Assembly: GCF_900113935.1 (NCBI RefSeq)
Contig: NZ_FORF01000005.1
Location: 62,001-126,000, forward strand
Reading direction: 5' to 3'
DNA length: 64,000 bases
Origin: Aquamicrobium aerolatum DSM 21857
GTDB taxonomy: Bacteria > Pseudomonadota > Alphaproteobacteria > Rhizobiales > Rhizobiaceae
Shown: in pieces, positions 1 through 9,320 of the stretch
How positions within the stretch are numbered: the stretch's first letter is position 1
How the letters are laid out: every line of letters starts with the position of its first letter
The notes under the pieces: generated by a model
What the model saw: the letters and a program-made list of their open reading frames with translations, nothing else
Database searches by the model: none
What the model was told of the DNA's origin: nothing
Program-made: the position numbers and the translations under genes

Positions 1-1185
1 CCTTATTAGCTCCGCCACCTTTTCTGCCACGACAGCATCGGTATCGGGCATGACAACGACAAACTCCTCACCACCCATGCGGCAGGCAAGATCAATGCCT
101 CGAACATTTTTCCGCAGACGGCTGGCCAGTTCACGCAGAACCATATCGCCTGCATCATGACCCCATGTGTCATTGATAAGCTTGAAACGATCAATATCCG
201 TGATCATCAGCGAAAGGGGGCGATTACGGCTACGCGCGCGCTCGAACAACGTTGCCAGATGACTATCCAGATAACGTCTGTTGTGCAGCCCCGTCAGGCC
301 ATCAGTCACAGCCATCTCGATGGTCTGGGCCAGACTGGCGCGCAATCGATCATTGTAGCGCTTGCGCCGAACCTGAGTATTCAGGCGCGCAATCAACTCC
401 TGCTGGTCGACAGGGCGCACCAGATAGTCATTGACGCCCAGTTCAAGGCCGCGAACAAGTCGTTCGTCCTCTCCCTCATCAGCTATGAGAATGATCGGAA
501 CGAACCGCGTACGATCAAGTGTCCGCAATTGCGAGCAGAGGCGCAAGGGATCGTATCCCGCCAATGATGTCGCAACGATTACACAATCATAGCCATCATC
601 GGCAGCCTCGAAGAATGCCGCATGCGGATCCCTCGACACTTTCAAAGTGCAATGGTCCCATAGCATCCGGCTGAGCCGCTCTACCGAAGAAGGCCGGTCA
701 TCGACCAGAAGAACATTTGCCTTCTCATCAATGGCGCTATTCGGCCAGTTCAAGAGTTCCTCAATTCCGATGTCGCGTGTTGTCGAGGCGCGCAACCGCA
801 ATTCATCGGTGAGCATCTTCAGGCGAACCAGGCTCTTGACGCGCGTCATCAGCTGCAAATCGTTGACGGGTTTGGTCAAAAAGTCATCCGCGCCCGCTTC
901 GAGTCCGCGCACCCGATCACCAATCTGGTCGAGTGCGGTGACCATCACGACGGGAATATGCTGTGTGGTCGGATCGCCCTTCAGTCGGCGGCAAACTTCA
1001 AAACCATCCATCCCCGGCATCATGACATCAAGAAGCACCACGTCGATTTTGCCATATTCGCAGGCATCGAGCACTTCTTGGCCGGAATAGGCTCCAACGA
1101 CTTCAAAATACTCCGCCAGCAATCGTGCTTCGAGGAGCTTCACGTTGGCCGGCACGTCATCAACCACCAGGATACGGGCTGTCAT
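1..1185 (-). CDS. pleD: PleD response regulator / diguanylate cyclase (C-terminus beyond the window)
   Basis: Makes the second messenger c-di-GMP; in Caulobacter PleD acts at the stalked pole downstream of DivK, DivJ and PleC. 395 codons are visible and about 60 C-terminal residues are missing at the left edge. Order: receiver 1 with acidic residues near 9-10 and acceptor D53 (LLDVMMPGMDG), then receiver 2 (about 155-270) in which the acceptor position reads VIVATSLAGYD and has no Asp at the usual place, then a GGDEF domain. The active-site GGEEF lies at bases 61-75, and an RGID motif five residues before it matches an RxxD inhibitory site. Starts at ATG 1185, 34 bases after the divK stop, so the two genes form an operon. 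A degenerate second receiver serving as a dimerisation adaptor is normal for PleD. Confidence 0.95.
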   Translation of the reverse strand, partial: MTARILVVDDVPANVKLLEARLLAEYFEVVGAYSGQEVLDACEYGKIDVVLLDVMMPGMDGFEVCRRLKGDPTTQHIPVVMVTALDQIGDRVRGLEAGADDFLTKPVNDLQLMTRVKSLVRLKMLTDELRLRASTTRDIGIEELLNWPNSAIDEKANVLLVDDRPSSVERLSRMLWDHCTLKVSRDPHAAFFEAADDGYDCVIVATSLAGYDPLRLCSQLRTLDRTRFVPIILIADEGEDERLVRGLELGVNDYLVRPVDQQELIARLNTQVRRKRYNDRLRASLAQTIEMAVTDGLTGLHNRRYLDSHLATLFERARSRNRPLSLMITDIDRFKLINDTWGHDAGDMVLRELASRLRKNVRGIDLACRMGGEEFVVVMPDTDAVVAEKVAELIR

Positions 1186-1219
1186 GGCTCTTTCGCTCCC
1201 CAACCGCGCTCCACAGTCA

Positions 1220-1591
1220 TCAGGCGTCTCCGAGATAGGATTTGATCGTGTCGATGAACTTGGCGACCGAAATCGGTTTGGAGATATAAGCCTCACAACC
1301 ACCTTGCCGGATTCTCTCCTCATCGCCCTTCATTGCGAAAGCAGTCACGGCGATGACAGGTATCGTGTGAAGCTCGTCATCTTCCTTGAGCCACTTCGTC
1401 ACCTCCAGACCGGAGACCTCCGGCAACTGGATGTCCATAAGGATGAGATCGGGTTTATGAGTTCGTGCAAGATCGAGGGCTTCCAGCCCGTTGCGGGTAC
1501 GCACGGTCTCATAGCCCGTCGCCTCGATAAGGTCGCGAAAGAGCTTCATGTTGAGCTCATTGTCTTCGACGATCATCACCTTCTTGGCCAT
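1220..1591 (-). CDS. divK: Single-domain response regulator DivK
   Basis: DivK is a stand-alone receiver that relays polar kinase/phosphatase signals into the CckA-CtrA pathway. The 123-residue product is one receiver domain with the acidic pair E9-D10, acceptor D53 ([13 protein letters not shown]) and the conserved Lys in YISKPIS. An in-frame ATG lies further upstream, but I chose the ATG at 1591 because family members begin [10 protein letters not shown] and because an AGGA ribosome-binding site lies just before it. Length and position directly upstream of pleD match the divK-pleD operon of Caulobacter and rhizobia. Confidence 0.96.
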   Translation of the reverse strand: MAKKVMIVEDNELNMKLFRDLIEATGYETVRTRNGLEALDLARTHKPDLILMDIQLPEVSGLEVTKWLKEDDELHTIPVIAVTAFAMKGDEERIRQGGCEAYISKPISVAKFIDTIKSYLGDA

Positions 1592-1751
1592 GGCATCCTG
1601 TCCACTAGCGGCGAGGTAGAAGCTCAAGTGCCTTCCAAACACTCGCCAGCATTCAAATATTCTAATTTTAGTGTACCTCGATTTGATTGACGAAAGGCAA
1701 ACCGAAACGCTTTACTTGCAACGAGCAGCCTCGCTGCGTTAGATCACATGA

Positions 1752-2060
1752 ATGAGCATGAAATTTCCGGGCAAAATCGGCCCCGATGAAGCCGAGCAGG
1801 TGGCGATCGCCGCCCTCTCCTTCGTAGCAAACGATCCAGTATTGTTGCCCCGCTTCCTCTCCCTCACGGGTATCGAGGCCAGTCAGATACGCTCTGCCGC
1901 TGACGCGCCAGGGTTTCTGGCCGGTGTGCTTCAATTCATCCGCGCCCATGAGCCAACGCTCTCGGCATTTTGCGATGCGGCGGGGCAGACGCCCGATGAT
2001 GTTGCCGCAGCTGTTCGCGCGCTGCCGTTCGGCGACGAGCGTTATGAGGCCTCTACATGA
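1752..2060 (+). CDS. DUF3572 family protein
   Basis: A 102-residue acidic, Ala-rich protein with no signal peptide or membrane segment. Its sequence (EQVAIAALSFVANDPVLLPRFLSLTG and the following helices) fits the small alphaproteobacterial DUF3572 family, whose function is unknown to me. A second ATG two codons in could be the true start. The stop overlaps the start of the next gene by four bases (ATGA), so the two are probably translationally coupled. It is divergent from divK with about 160 bases between the starts. Confidence 0.85.
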   Translation: MSMKFPGKIGPDEAEQVAIAALSFVANDPVLLPRFLSLTGIEASQIRSAADAPGFLAGVLQFIRAHEPTLSAFCDAAGQTPDDVAAAVRALPFGDERYEAST

Positions 2061-2710
2061 GTATCGACCCGGAAACCCTTCGTCAGATTGAAGAACTTTC
2101 TCACGATGATCGCCCTTTGCTGGTGCTTGATGTCGATGATGTGATCCTGGAGTTCATCCGGCCGTTTCCCAGATATCTTGAAAAGCAAGGTTTTCGACTC
2201 GAACTCGGCAGCTTCCGGCTGCAGGGCAATGTTTTCCATCTCGAAAACGGAGAGGTCGCCGAAGCCGACCGAGTACGCGAGCTCCTGACCAGCTTTTTCG
2301 ACAGCCAGTCGGCGTGGCAAACGGTGACCGATGGCGCGGCTGAGGCAATCGAAACAATTGCCAGGGATGCTGAAGTTGTGCTTCTGACCGCCATGCCTCA
2401 CCGTCACCGCGACACCCGCAGACGCTATCTCGACGAAATCGGACTAACTTATCCGTTGCTGACAACCGAGATGGCCAAGGGACCGGCAATCATGCGCCTG
2501 CGGGGAGATGTGGCCCGTCCTGTGGCGTTCGTCGACGACATGCCCCATAACCTCACGTCCGCTCAGGAATATGTACCCGACGCACATCTGTTCCACCTCA
2601 TGGCGGAAAACGATTTGCGCAAATTCCTGCCTCCTGTAAGCGACGGCGTAACGGTCGTGGAGGATTGGCATGATGCGCGGCCGAGAATTTCGGCTGCTTT
2701 GGGTCTGTAG
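2057..2710 (+). CDS. HAD-like hydrolase family protein
   Basis: A 217-residue protein starting LLVLDVDDVI, where D25 and D27 fit the HAD nucleophile and acid/base pair (DxD motif I). VVLLTAMP around residue 115 fits motif II (hhhT) and VAFVDDMPHN near residue 160 fits the acidic motif IV. The substrate cannot be read from the sequence. It overlaps the DUF3572 gene by four bases, so the two are likely co-transcribed. Phosphatase activity is inferred from the motifs; no close named relative is recognised. Confidence 0.8.
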   Translation: MSIDPETLRQIEELSHDDRPLLVLDVDDVILEFIRPFPRYLEKQGFRLELGSFRLQGNVFHLENGEVAEADRVRELLTSFFDSQSAWQTVTDGAAEAIETIARDAEVVLLTAMPHRHRDTRRRYLDEIGLTYPLLTTEMAKGPAIMRLRGDVARPVAFVDDMPHNLTSAQEYVPDAHLFHLMAENDLRKFLPPVSDGVTVVEDWHDARPRISAALGL

Positions 2711-2754
2711 AAAAAGACCACGACACTCTGCGTTTTGCGAACTAGGCGAGCGGC

Positions 2755-4119
2755 GTGACCTGCGCTATTGTCACGACGTTCCCCTTGTGTTCAAGCGCGA
2801 TGCCCATCTCATCCAACTATCCTGAGCGCGGCTTCTGCCGCGACTGCCTTGCGCTCCAGAAGGCTGCTTGCAAGCGTTGCGACGCCTGTGGAAGCCCGCG
2901 CGTCGTGCGCCATGCCGAGCTTTACGAGTTAAACCTGGCGCATATCGACTGCGACGCATTCTATGCCGCTGTCGAAAAACGTGACCGACCGGAACTGCGC
3001 CACAGGCCAGTGATCATTGGCGGCGGCAAAAGGGGCGTCGTGTCGACTGCCTGCTACATTGCCCGTATCCGCGGCGTCCGCTCGGCCATGCCCATGTTCA
3101 AAGCGCTCGAAGCTTGCCCGGAAGCAGTTGTCATCAAGCCTGACATGGAGAAATACGCTGCTGTCGGACGCCAGGTGCGCGCCATGATGCAGTCCTTGAC
3201 GCCCCTTGTCGAACCGCTCTCTATCGATGAGGCGTTTCTCGATCTTTCGGGCACGGCCAAGCTTCATGGTAAGCCTGCGGCAATGGTGCTTGCAGATTTC
3301 TCGCGCAAAATTGAAGCCGAGATAGGAATCAGCGCGTCGATAGGCCTTTCCTACTGCAAGTTTCTGGCAAAGGTCGCCTCGGACCTGGCAAAGCCACGAG
3401 GTTTCTCGGTAATCGGCAAACAGGAAGCGCTCGAGTTTCTCGCATCCAAGCCCGTCACGGTGATCTGGGGTGTCGGCAAGGCCCTCAGCGCGACACTGGA
3501 GCAGAACGGCATCCGAACGATCGGGCAGTTGCAAACGATCGAGCGAACGGAACTGATGCGGCGCTACGGCGTGATGGGAGACCGACTCTACCATCTTTCA
3601 CGCGGACAGGATGATCGCCGTGTAGAGCCCGAGCATGATGTCAAAAGCATTTCTTCCGAAACGACGTTCGATAGCGATCTGGCTGCATTTGACGATCTGA
3701 TACCAATTCTGCGCGCACTTTCAGAAAAGGTATCGCGACGCCTGAAAGCAGCAGATATCGCCGGCCATACGGTCGTCCTGAAACTGAAGGGCTCTGATTT
3801 CAAGAGCAAGACACGTAACCGGCGCCTACCCGATGCTACCCAGCTCGCCGACCGCATCTTCACCACCGGGCTCGAATTGCTGCGGAAGGAAACAGACGGA
3901 ACGCGCTATCGCTTGATTGGCATCGGTGTATCTGATCTTGGAGCACCAACGACTGCAGATCCACCGGACCTGATAGACGCTCAAGCCCGAAAACGCGCTC
4001 TGGCAGAGGGTGCAATAGACGCACTACGAGAAAAATTTGGCGGCAAACCCGTCGTCGAGACCGGCTACACCTTTGGCCGCAAAGTCCGCACGCGCCCTGC
4101 GCCCGACCAAGACAATTGA
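2755..4119 (+). CDS. dinB: DNA polymerase IV (Y-family, DinB) with Cys-rich N-terminus
   Basis: Error-prone translesion DNA polymerase. The catalytic palm shows [12 protein letters not shown] (first metal-binding Asp about D64) and [12 protein letters not shown] (second acidic pair), and [18 protein letters not shown] is the conserved finger/palm segment; a little-finger domain follows. In front of the polymerase core is a 50-residue extension with C28-x2-C31 and C39-x2-C42-x2-C45, which looks like a small zinc knuckle; rhizobial DinB proteins often carry it. The start used is GTG 2755 after a weak GGCGAG site; the ATG at 2800 is an alternative and keeps the Cys cluster. A bidirectional terminator follows the stop. 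Confidence 0.93.
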   Translation: MTCAIVTTFPLCSSAMPISSNYPERGFCRDCLALQKAACKRCDACGSPRVVRHAELYELNLAHIDCDAFYAAVEKRDRPELRHRPVIIGGGKRGVVSTACYIARIRGVRSAMPMFKALEACPEAVVIKPDMEKYAAVGRQVRAMMQSLTPLVEPLSIDEAFLDLSGTAKLHGKPAAMVLADFSRKIEAEIGISASIGLSYCKFLAKVASDLAKPRGFSVIGKQEALEFLASKPVTVIWGVGKALSATLEQNGIRTIGQLQTIERTELMRRYGVMGDRLYHLSRGQDDRRVEPEHDVKSISSETTFDSDLAAFDDLIPILRALSEKVSRRLKAADIAGHTVVLKLKGSDFKSKTRNRRLPDATQLADRIFTTGLELLRKETDGTRYRLIGIGVSDLGAPTTADPPDLIDAQARKRALAEGAIDALREKFGGKPVVETGYTFGRKVRTRPAPDQDN

Positions 4120-4129
4120 AACAACAAAA

Positions 4130-4161
4130 AACGCGCTGCCAGGGCAGCGCGTTCAGTTTTT
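4130..4161. terminator. Bidirectional intrinsic terminator
   Basis: A ten-base-pair GC-rich stem (4130-4139 with 4144-4153, loop CAGG) is followed by a T-run on the plus strand and preceded by an A-run. It can therefore terminate both dinB and the convergent L,D-transpeptidase gene. Confidence 0.85.
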
Positions 4162-4175
4162 CCAGAAAGTTGACG

Positions 4176-5012
4176 TCAGATATTCGCGGCGGGGCGCCTC
4201 GGCGCTGACGTATCGCCGACTGCTGGCGCAACCGCCTCGGTCTCTCCCGGCGTGCTGCTATAGGACGCCATCTGCCGAGCCGCCCATCCGGGAACCTGCT
4301 TCTGCGGATACATCAGTGGCTCATTCTGCAGAACGACCACGGGAGTGTCCAAAGCCACACGATTGTAGAGATCGATGATGTCCTGATTGAACAAGCGGAT
4401 GCAACCAGAAGATACACCCAGACCAATCGACCAGGCTTCGGTCGTGCCGTGGATCCGGTAAAGCGTGTCGTTGGGGCCTTGAAACAGGTAGAGCGCACGA
4501 GGCCCGAGCGGATTATCCAGCCCCGGCTGCATACCGCCGGCATATTGCGCATAACGGGAAGGCTCGCGAGCAATCATGCTCTGTGTGGGCGTCCAGCGCG
4601 GCCACTGGGCCTTGCGTGCAACTCGTGCCGAACCTTCGAATTCCAAGCCCGCTTTGCCGACGCCAATGCCGTATCGCATCGCCTTGCCGTTCTCCTGCAC
4701 GAGATAGAGAAAGCGGTTGGATGTGTCGACAACGATCGTGCCGGGCATTTCGCTGCGGTGATAGTCCACCTGCTGACGCAGGAAGCGCTGTTCCACACTC
4801 GCAATATCAGTGGCCGGAAGCGGGAACTTTTCCTCTGGCAGCGGCCCATACATCGCGACATAGTAAGGATCCGGGCCAGCGGGAACCGCTGCGGATTCCA
4901 TCACCCCTCTGGTGCTGGTGCACCCAGCTACGAAAACCGGCATCGACAGGAGGAACAGACGACGCGAGAGTTTTCCGGCACTTGCCTCGCGAGGATCAGT
5001 TTTGACAGACAT
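4176..5012 (-). CDS. L,D-transpeptidase (YkuD domain), Tat-type lipoprotein
   Basis: Peptidoglycan cross-linking or lipoprotein-anchoring enzyme of the periplasm. The YkuD motif is complete: HG in YRIHGTTEAW, then SSGCIRLFNQD with the catalytic Cys. The N-terminus reads SRRLFLLSMPVFVAGC, which combines a twin-arginine-like motif with a lipobox Cys at residue 31, so the protein is likely exported folded and lipidated. The ATG at 5012 is preferred; an upstream ATG at 5045 would add 11 residues before the signal. The C-terminal 30 residues are Pro/Ala/Thr-rich and probably unstructured. Monocistronic, convergent with dinB. Confidence 0.9.
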   Translation of the reverse strand: MSVKTDPREASAGKLSRRLFLLSMPVFVAGCTSTRGVMESAAVPAGPDPYYVAMYGPLPEEKFPLPATDIASVEQRFLRQQVDYHRSEMPGTIVVDTSNRFLYLVQENGKAMRYGIGVGKAGLEFEGSARVARKAQWPRWTPTQSMIAREPSRYAQYAGGMQPGLDNPLGPRALYLFQGPNDTLYRIHGTTEAWSIGLGVSSGCIRLFNQDIIDLYNRVALDTPVVVLQNEPLMYPQKQVPGWAARQMASYSSTPGETEAVAPAVGDTSAPRRPAANI

Positions 5013-5123
5013 GAATTGAGACCTGGACTTTTGATGGTGCCACATGGGAACGAACGCCCCATCCTTATAGGTGTTCCCTCACTGATCTCTAAACATGGCG
5101 ATGAGTTGGGCTATATGAGGCGG

Positions 5124-5160
5124 AAAAGTGTCAGCCTGTTCGCTGTGGCACAAATGACAC
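5124..5160 (-). terminator. Intrinsic terminator (minus strand)
   Basis: GTGTCA (5128-5133) pairs with TGACAC (5155-5160), with an inner GCC/GGC pair. On the minus strand the hairpin is followed by a short T-run (AAAA at 5124-5127 on the plus strand). It lies directly after the stop of the small reading frame at 5164 and may also end read-through from cckA. Confidence 0.55.
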
Positions 5161-5163
5161 GTT

Positions 5164-5481
5164 TCAGACGTCGAACGCGTTGTCCGCTTCCTCGTAAGCC
5201 TGAAGCGCCGCTGGGATACCCGAGCCGGAAAGAATCGCCGGGGTCCCTGATCTCTGAAGCGTCGATGTCTGGGTCTGCGTGTCCGTTGCCATCAGGCTGC
5301 TATATGCCCCGGCAAGCGAACCACAGCTGATTGACGAGATGCTGCGGAAATACGTCGGTGTCGCCTCAATCTCCCTACGCGACACTGTCTCGCCGCGCTC
5401 TGCGAGCAAGCTCGGCTTGCTCGTGCCAGGCGCTGTCAAATGCGTAACAACGCTTGCGTGTGAGTTTACACCAGTCACCAT
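5164..5481 (-). CDS. Possible small hypothetical protein downstream of cckA
   Basis: A 105-residue Ser/Thr/Ala-rich reading frame that I do not recognise. Starting from ATG 5481, after a GGGAAA that could be a weak ribosome-binding site, it reads through to a stop at 5164. Codon choice toward the C-terminus (Ala-Leu-Gln-Ala-Tyr-Glu-Glu-Ala) looks coding, and a hairpin plus T-run on the same strand begins a few bases after the stop. It lies about 170 bases after cckA on the same strand. The N-terminal half looks less convincing. There is no clear signal peptide or domain. If it is not a gene, the interval 5013-5652 is a 640-base gap containing only the terminator. Confidence 0.4.
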   Translation of the reverse strand: MVTGVNSHASVVTHLTAPGTSKPSLLAERGETVSRREIEATPTYFRSISSISCGSLAGAYSSLMATDTQTQTSTLQRSGTPAILSGSGIPAALQAYEEADNAFDV

Positions 5482-5652
5482 TATTTTCCCGACCCCGTCG
5501 ATCCGCAGCAAAGCTGTACGCTCTGTAATTCACGGCGATGGATAGATCATTGACGAAATCGATAAAATCTTAGCGATGCAACCTATAGTCGGATTTTGTC
5601 GGGAATCCACAGAATCGAGAGACACCGACTGCCCCCACTACGCCGGCGTCAC

Positions 5653-8247
5653 TCAGCTTTCGAGCATGTCTTTTACGGTTGTAGCAAGCTGCTTCAGCGT
5701 AAAAGGCTTGGGAAGAAATCCGAACTTCGCTTCCTTGGGAAGGTTCTTCGCAAAGGCATCTTCGGCGTAACCCGAAACAAACACGAACTTGATGTCCGGC
5801 TGGCGCTTGATTAGTTCTCCGAGCAGCGTTGGGCCGTCCATTTCAGGCATCACGACGTCGGAAACCACGAGATCAACCTTGCCCTCAAGCTCGTCGAAAA
5901 TCTCCAGTGCTTCCACACCCGAAGACGCTTCGTGAACCGTATATCCACGCGACGACAACGCCCTGACCCCGCCCATTCGCACGGCATCCTCGTCTTCCAC
6001 CAGCAGCACGGTGGCTGTGCCGGAAAGATCTTTGCTGGCTGCTTTTGGAGCTTCCGCCTGCGCGACTGCCGGCGCGTTGAGTTCCCCGTCGATCGTCTTG
6101 GGCAGCGATGCGGTTTCCACGACATGGCGAGGAAGGAAGATACGGAAAGTCGTCCCGACATTCGGCGCTGAAGAGCAGAAAATGAACCCGCCCGTCTGCT
6201 TGATGATCCCGTAGACCATCGACAGCCCCAGCCCTGTCCCCTTGCCAACTTCCTTCGTGGTAAAAAATGGCTCGAAGATCTTCTCGAGCACATCCGCCGG
6301 AATGCCTGTGCCGGTGTCTTCGACCTCGACCAGTACATAGTCTGCAATGGGAAGTTCACGGTAGCCGTAAGCCGAGCATTCATTGTCGGCTACATTGCGC
6401 GTGCGCACCGACAGCCCGCCACCGTTTGGCATCGCGTCACGAGCATTGACCGTCAGGTTGACGATGACCTGCTCGAACTGGCCGATGTCCGCTTTCACGG
6501 GCCAAAGATCCCGTCCGTGGTCAATTTCCAGCCGGATTTCATTGCCGGCGAGCCGCGACAGAAGCATGCGCAGATCGGCCAGAACATCGGTAAGGTTGAG
6601 AACCTCCGGCCGCATCGTCTGTTTGCGCGAGAATGCAAGCAGCTGGCGTACGAGGGACGCAGCGCGATTCGCATTCTGCTTGATATTCATGATGTCGGGG
6701 AACGACTGGTCCGATGGCCGGTGGTTTGCCAGCAGCAAGTCGGATGCCATGATAATCGCGGTCAGCACGTTGTTGAAGTCATGCGCGATACCGCCTGCAA
6801 GCTGTCCGACCGCCTGCATTTTCTGGCTCTGCGCCATCTGCGCCTCGAGAGCCTTCTGCTCCGTCGTCTCAACCGCGTAAACGATTGCCGCCTCTTCCGC
6901 ACCTTCTGCGGAACCGCCGTCAGCAACAGCATTCACATAAAAACGAATATGCCGGTCTTCGTCATCTGGAAGCACGGTGTCAATCGGCGCGATATCCGCC
7001 TGGCGCTGGCGTGCACTCGCAAGAGCGGCCTCGAATGCGGCTCGATCGCGCAGATGCATGACGCTGTCCAGGCGCACGCGACGGTCGAGCATATCCCGGT
7101 CTACGACCGATCCAAACAGGGACAGGAATGGGGCGTTGGTGCGCAAAATGCGACCATCGCCATCTACCCCAGCGATCGCCATCGGTGTCGAATTGAAGAA
7201 GCGGGTGAAACGAACTTCCGACGCACGAAGATCTGCAGACGCATCTTCGCCATGGTCCCGGTTAAGCACGATTGTACGCGACGCGCCCGGCGCGCCGTCG
7301 CGTGTTGCAGTGACACGGTGCATGAACCGAACCGGAACCGCAGCACCGGATACGGTTGCAAGGTCCAAATCAATGACCGCGTTCCGGGTGGCGCCGGGGT
7401 CCGCCTTGACAGAACGTATCAGCGCAATTCCATCGCCCGCGACAATTTCGCTCAAGGTCGTTACCCCCGGCGTAAAGGAGGCAAGATCAATCCCGAGCCA
7501 CTCTGCCAGAGTTGCATTGATATAGGTGATGCGACCAGCGGCGTCGGCGGCAAAGAAACCTGCAGGCGCATGATCCAGATGATCGATGGCCTTCTGCAAA
7601 TCCAGGAAGAAGCGTTCCTGCTCTGCGCGCTCTCCGGAAATATCGGCGATCTGCCACGCGGACAATGGCTGGCGGTAGCCCGGCACCTTGAAGGTCCGCG
7701 CTCTGACCCGATACCAGCGAGCTCCGGGCTCGGAGCCAGGCCTGATCGGTTGCGGCATCCGAAATTCGCCATCTCCGGCCACGCCGTCGCGCAGGCCTGC
7801 CGCAAGCTTGTAGACGGTTGGTGAAGCCTCCGGACTATCCGACAACAATCCCTCGACGGTGCGCACATCCGCGCCGGAGGTTGCGCCAGTCATCTCGCTA
7901 TACGCCTCGTTGGCGTAGATGACCCGGCCCTTCACATCGGTAACGACAAGTCCCTGCCCCATCGTGTCAACAAACGCACGGGAAAGCTCATCGGCGGTTG
8001 ACCGCGGTGCGATGTGGATGAACCCGATGGCGGCGGTAAACAGAAAGCCCGCGCCGATCATCGCCAGCATGCCAAGCAGACCGAGAAGAAACGGATCGCC
8101 CAGCCGGTCCCGAAACAATGTGAAGAGAATCGCCGACAAAATCAGGACAGCGACAAAAATCAGCAAGCGTGAAATTGCCCCCGGGCGCGAGCTCTGGTCC
8201 ACAATGGGTGCCGGGCGCGTCTGCACGCCGCCGGTGTCTTTTGACAT
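5653..8247 (-). CDS. cckA: Cell-cycle hybrid histidine kinase/phosphatase CckA
   Basis: CckA phosphorylates or dephosphorylates CtrA and CpdR through the phosphotransferase ChpT and is controlled by DivK (via DivL) and c-di-GMP. The 864-residue protein has two membrane helices in the first 80 residues, PAS-type sensor regions from about 85 to 470, a HisKA domain with phospho-acceptor His near 489 (GGIAHDFNN), an ATPase domain with N, G1 (DTGTGIP) and G2 (GKGTGLGLS) boxes, and a C-terminal receiver with acceptor Asp near 796 ([13 protein letters not shown]). The ATG at 8247 is chosen because GAGAGAA precedes it; an ATG at 8289 would add 14 residues. Transcribed away from the FliO-like gene. 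Confidence 0.95.
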   Translation of the reverse strand: MSKDTGGVQTRPAPIVDQSSRPGAISRLLIFVAVLILSAILFTLFRDRLGDPFLLGLLGMLAMIGAGFLFTAAIGFIHIAPRSTADELSRAFVDTMGQGLVVTDVKGRVIYANEAYSEMTGATSGADVRTVEGLLSDSPEASPTVYKLAAGLRDGVAGDGEFRMPQPIRPGSEPGARWYRVRARTFKVPGYRQPLSAWQIADISGERAEQERFFLDLQKAIDHLDHAPAGFFAADAAGRITYINATLAEWLGIDLASFTPGVTTLSEIVAGDGIALIRSVKADPGATRNAVIDLDLATVSGAAVPVRFMHRVTATRDGAPGASRTIVLNRDHGEDASADLRASEVRFTRFFNSTPMAIAGVDGDGRILRTNAPFLSLFGSVVDRDMLDRRVRLDSVMHLRDRAAFEAALASARQRQADIAPIDTVLPDDEDRHIRFYVNAVADGGSAEGAEEAAIVYAVETTEQKALEAQMAQSQKMQAVGQLAGGIAHDFNNVLTAIIMASDLLLANHRPSDQSFPDIMNIKQNANRAASLVRQLLAFSRKQTMRPEVLNLTDVLADLRMLLSRLAGNEIRLEIDHGRDLWPVKADIGQFEQVIVNLTVNARDAMPNGGGLSVRTRNVADNECSAYGYRELPIADYVLVEVEDTGTGIPADVLEKIFEPFFTTKEVGKGTGLGLSMVYGIIKQTGGFIFCSSAPNVGTTFRIFLPRHVVETASLPKTIDGELNAPAVAQAEAPKAASKDLSGTATVLLVEDEDAVRMGGVRALSSRGYTVHEASSGVEALEIFDELEGKVDLVVSDVVMPEMDGPTLLGELIKRQPDIKFVFVSGYAEDAFAKNLPKEAKFGFLPKPFTLKQLATTVKDMLES

Positions 8248-8389
8248 ATTCTCTCTGCCTGCGATGACCGTGCGCTGTGCAACCGGCATACATCATGCCG
8301 ATCAGCATCTGCAAGTGCAGCGCAGCCCTCAATGCAGATTGAAAGTCGGCAATTCCTGCCTCGCTCCAGCTTCGGGACGGGAATCCTTG

Positions 8390-8404
8390 CTGTCAGTGTG
8401 ACAG
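8390..8404. promoter_or_regulatory. Perfect inverted repeat, possible operator
   Basis: CTGTCA-GTG-TGACAG is a perfect 6-3-6 palindrome in the 219-base region between the divergent cckA and FliO-like genes, 63 bases before the start of the latter. It resembles a dimeric regulator site; no binding protein can be assigned. Confidence 0.3.
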
Positions 8405-8466
8405 GCGTATTAGTGTGCGCTGACATTCTAAGAAAAACGACATCTCGATGATGTGAGGGACCACAT

Positions 8467-9264
8467 ATGCAGGCTTGGCTCGAAAGTGTCGCGGGACCGG
8501 AATTTGCCCCGGCACTGATGTGGACTGTGATCGCGCTCGTCGGACTGCTGGTCCTTCTTGTCGCAGTACGAATCATACGCGGCCTGACATTCGGAACGTT
8601 TGTCGCCGGCGGCAGGAACCGTAAGGCTCGTCTGGCGGTGATGGATGCAACCGCCGTTGATAGCCAGCGTCGTCTTGTTCTGGTGCGGCGCGACGATGTC
8701 GAGCACCTGATCCTGATCGGCGGCCCGACCGATGTTGTCGTGGAACAGAATATCCGCCTTGTCGCGCCAGCGAGTGCCCGTCGCCCGGCAGAAGAAATGC
8801 CTTATGCCGCCCCGACTGAGCCAGCGCCGGCGATACGATCACCAGCACCTGTAGCGCGTCCGGCGCCCACCGCTCAACCGGTGACTCAGCCCCGCCCCGC
8901 GCCGGCAACGCGGCCCGTAGACGTCAAGCCAGCACCTGCGGCTGCCCCAGCGCACGCGACGGCATCGCCTGCGGCCAGCTATCGGCCAGCAACACCGCCT
9001 CGTCAGAGCGACCCCAATACATCTGCGTATCCAGCGCCCCCGCAGGCGAGTGCGCGTCCGCCAGTTGCACCGGTTGCAGCGGTTGCAGCGACCACACCAG
9101 CGCCGGTTTCTAGATCGCCCCAAAATCTCGATGAGGCTTTACTGGACGAGCTTCAGGTATCGCTGGAAAAGCCAGGCGCTGGCGCCGGATCGTCGGTTGA
9201 TCTTTCCCTTGATGAAGAGATGAGCCGACTTCTCAGCGATTTGTCGGCAGAAAAGCAGCGCTGA
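8467..9264 (+). CDS. FliO-like membrane protein (flagellar biosynthesis FliO/MopB family)
   Basis: A 265-residue protein with one membrane helix (about residues 17-39), then a compact cytoplasmic domain (RRLVLVRRDDVEHLILIGG) typical of FliO, which assists assembly of the flagellar type III export gate. Residues 100-215 are a long Pro/Ala-rich linker, and the C-terminus ends in an acidic Leu-rich helix. No other flagellar gene is present in the window; it is divergent from cckA and ends at a terminator shared with dksA. The FliO fold is supported by sequence; a flagellar role is inferred from the family. Confidence 0.72.
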   Translation: MQAWLESVAGPEFAPALMWTVIALVGLLVLLVAVRIIRGLTFGTFVAGGRNRKARLAVMDATAVDSQRRLVLVRRDDVEHLILIGGPTDVVVEQNIRLVAPASARRPAEEMPYAAPTEPAPAIRSPAPVARPAPTAQPVTQPRPAPATRPVDVKPAPAAAPAHATASPAASYRPATPPRQSDPNTSAYPAPPQASARPPVAPVAAVAATTPAPVSRSPQNLDEALLDELQVSLEKPGAGAGSSVDLSLDEEMSRLLSDLSAEKQR

Positions 9265-9288
9265 TCCAATCTTCAAAAGCAAAGAGAT

Positions 9289-9318
9289 AAAAAAAGCGGC
9301 CCGAAAGCCGCTTTTTTT
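9289..9318. terminator. Bidirectional intrinsic terminator
   Basis: AAAAAGCGGC (9291-9300) pairs with GCCGCTTTTT (9307-9316) around a CCGAAA loop, with A-runs before and T-runs after. It serves the FliO-like gene on the plus strand and dksA on the minus strand. Confidence 0.88.
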
Positions 9319-9320
9319 AT

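Noticed and set aside
6517-7824. Antisense reading frame inside cckA
   Set aside because: cckA is strongly supported on the other strand with all kinase motifs; the antisense product shows no domain.
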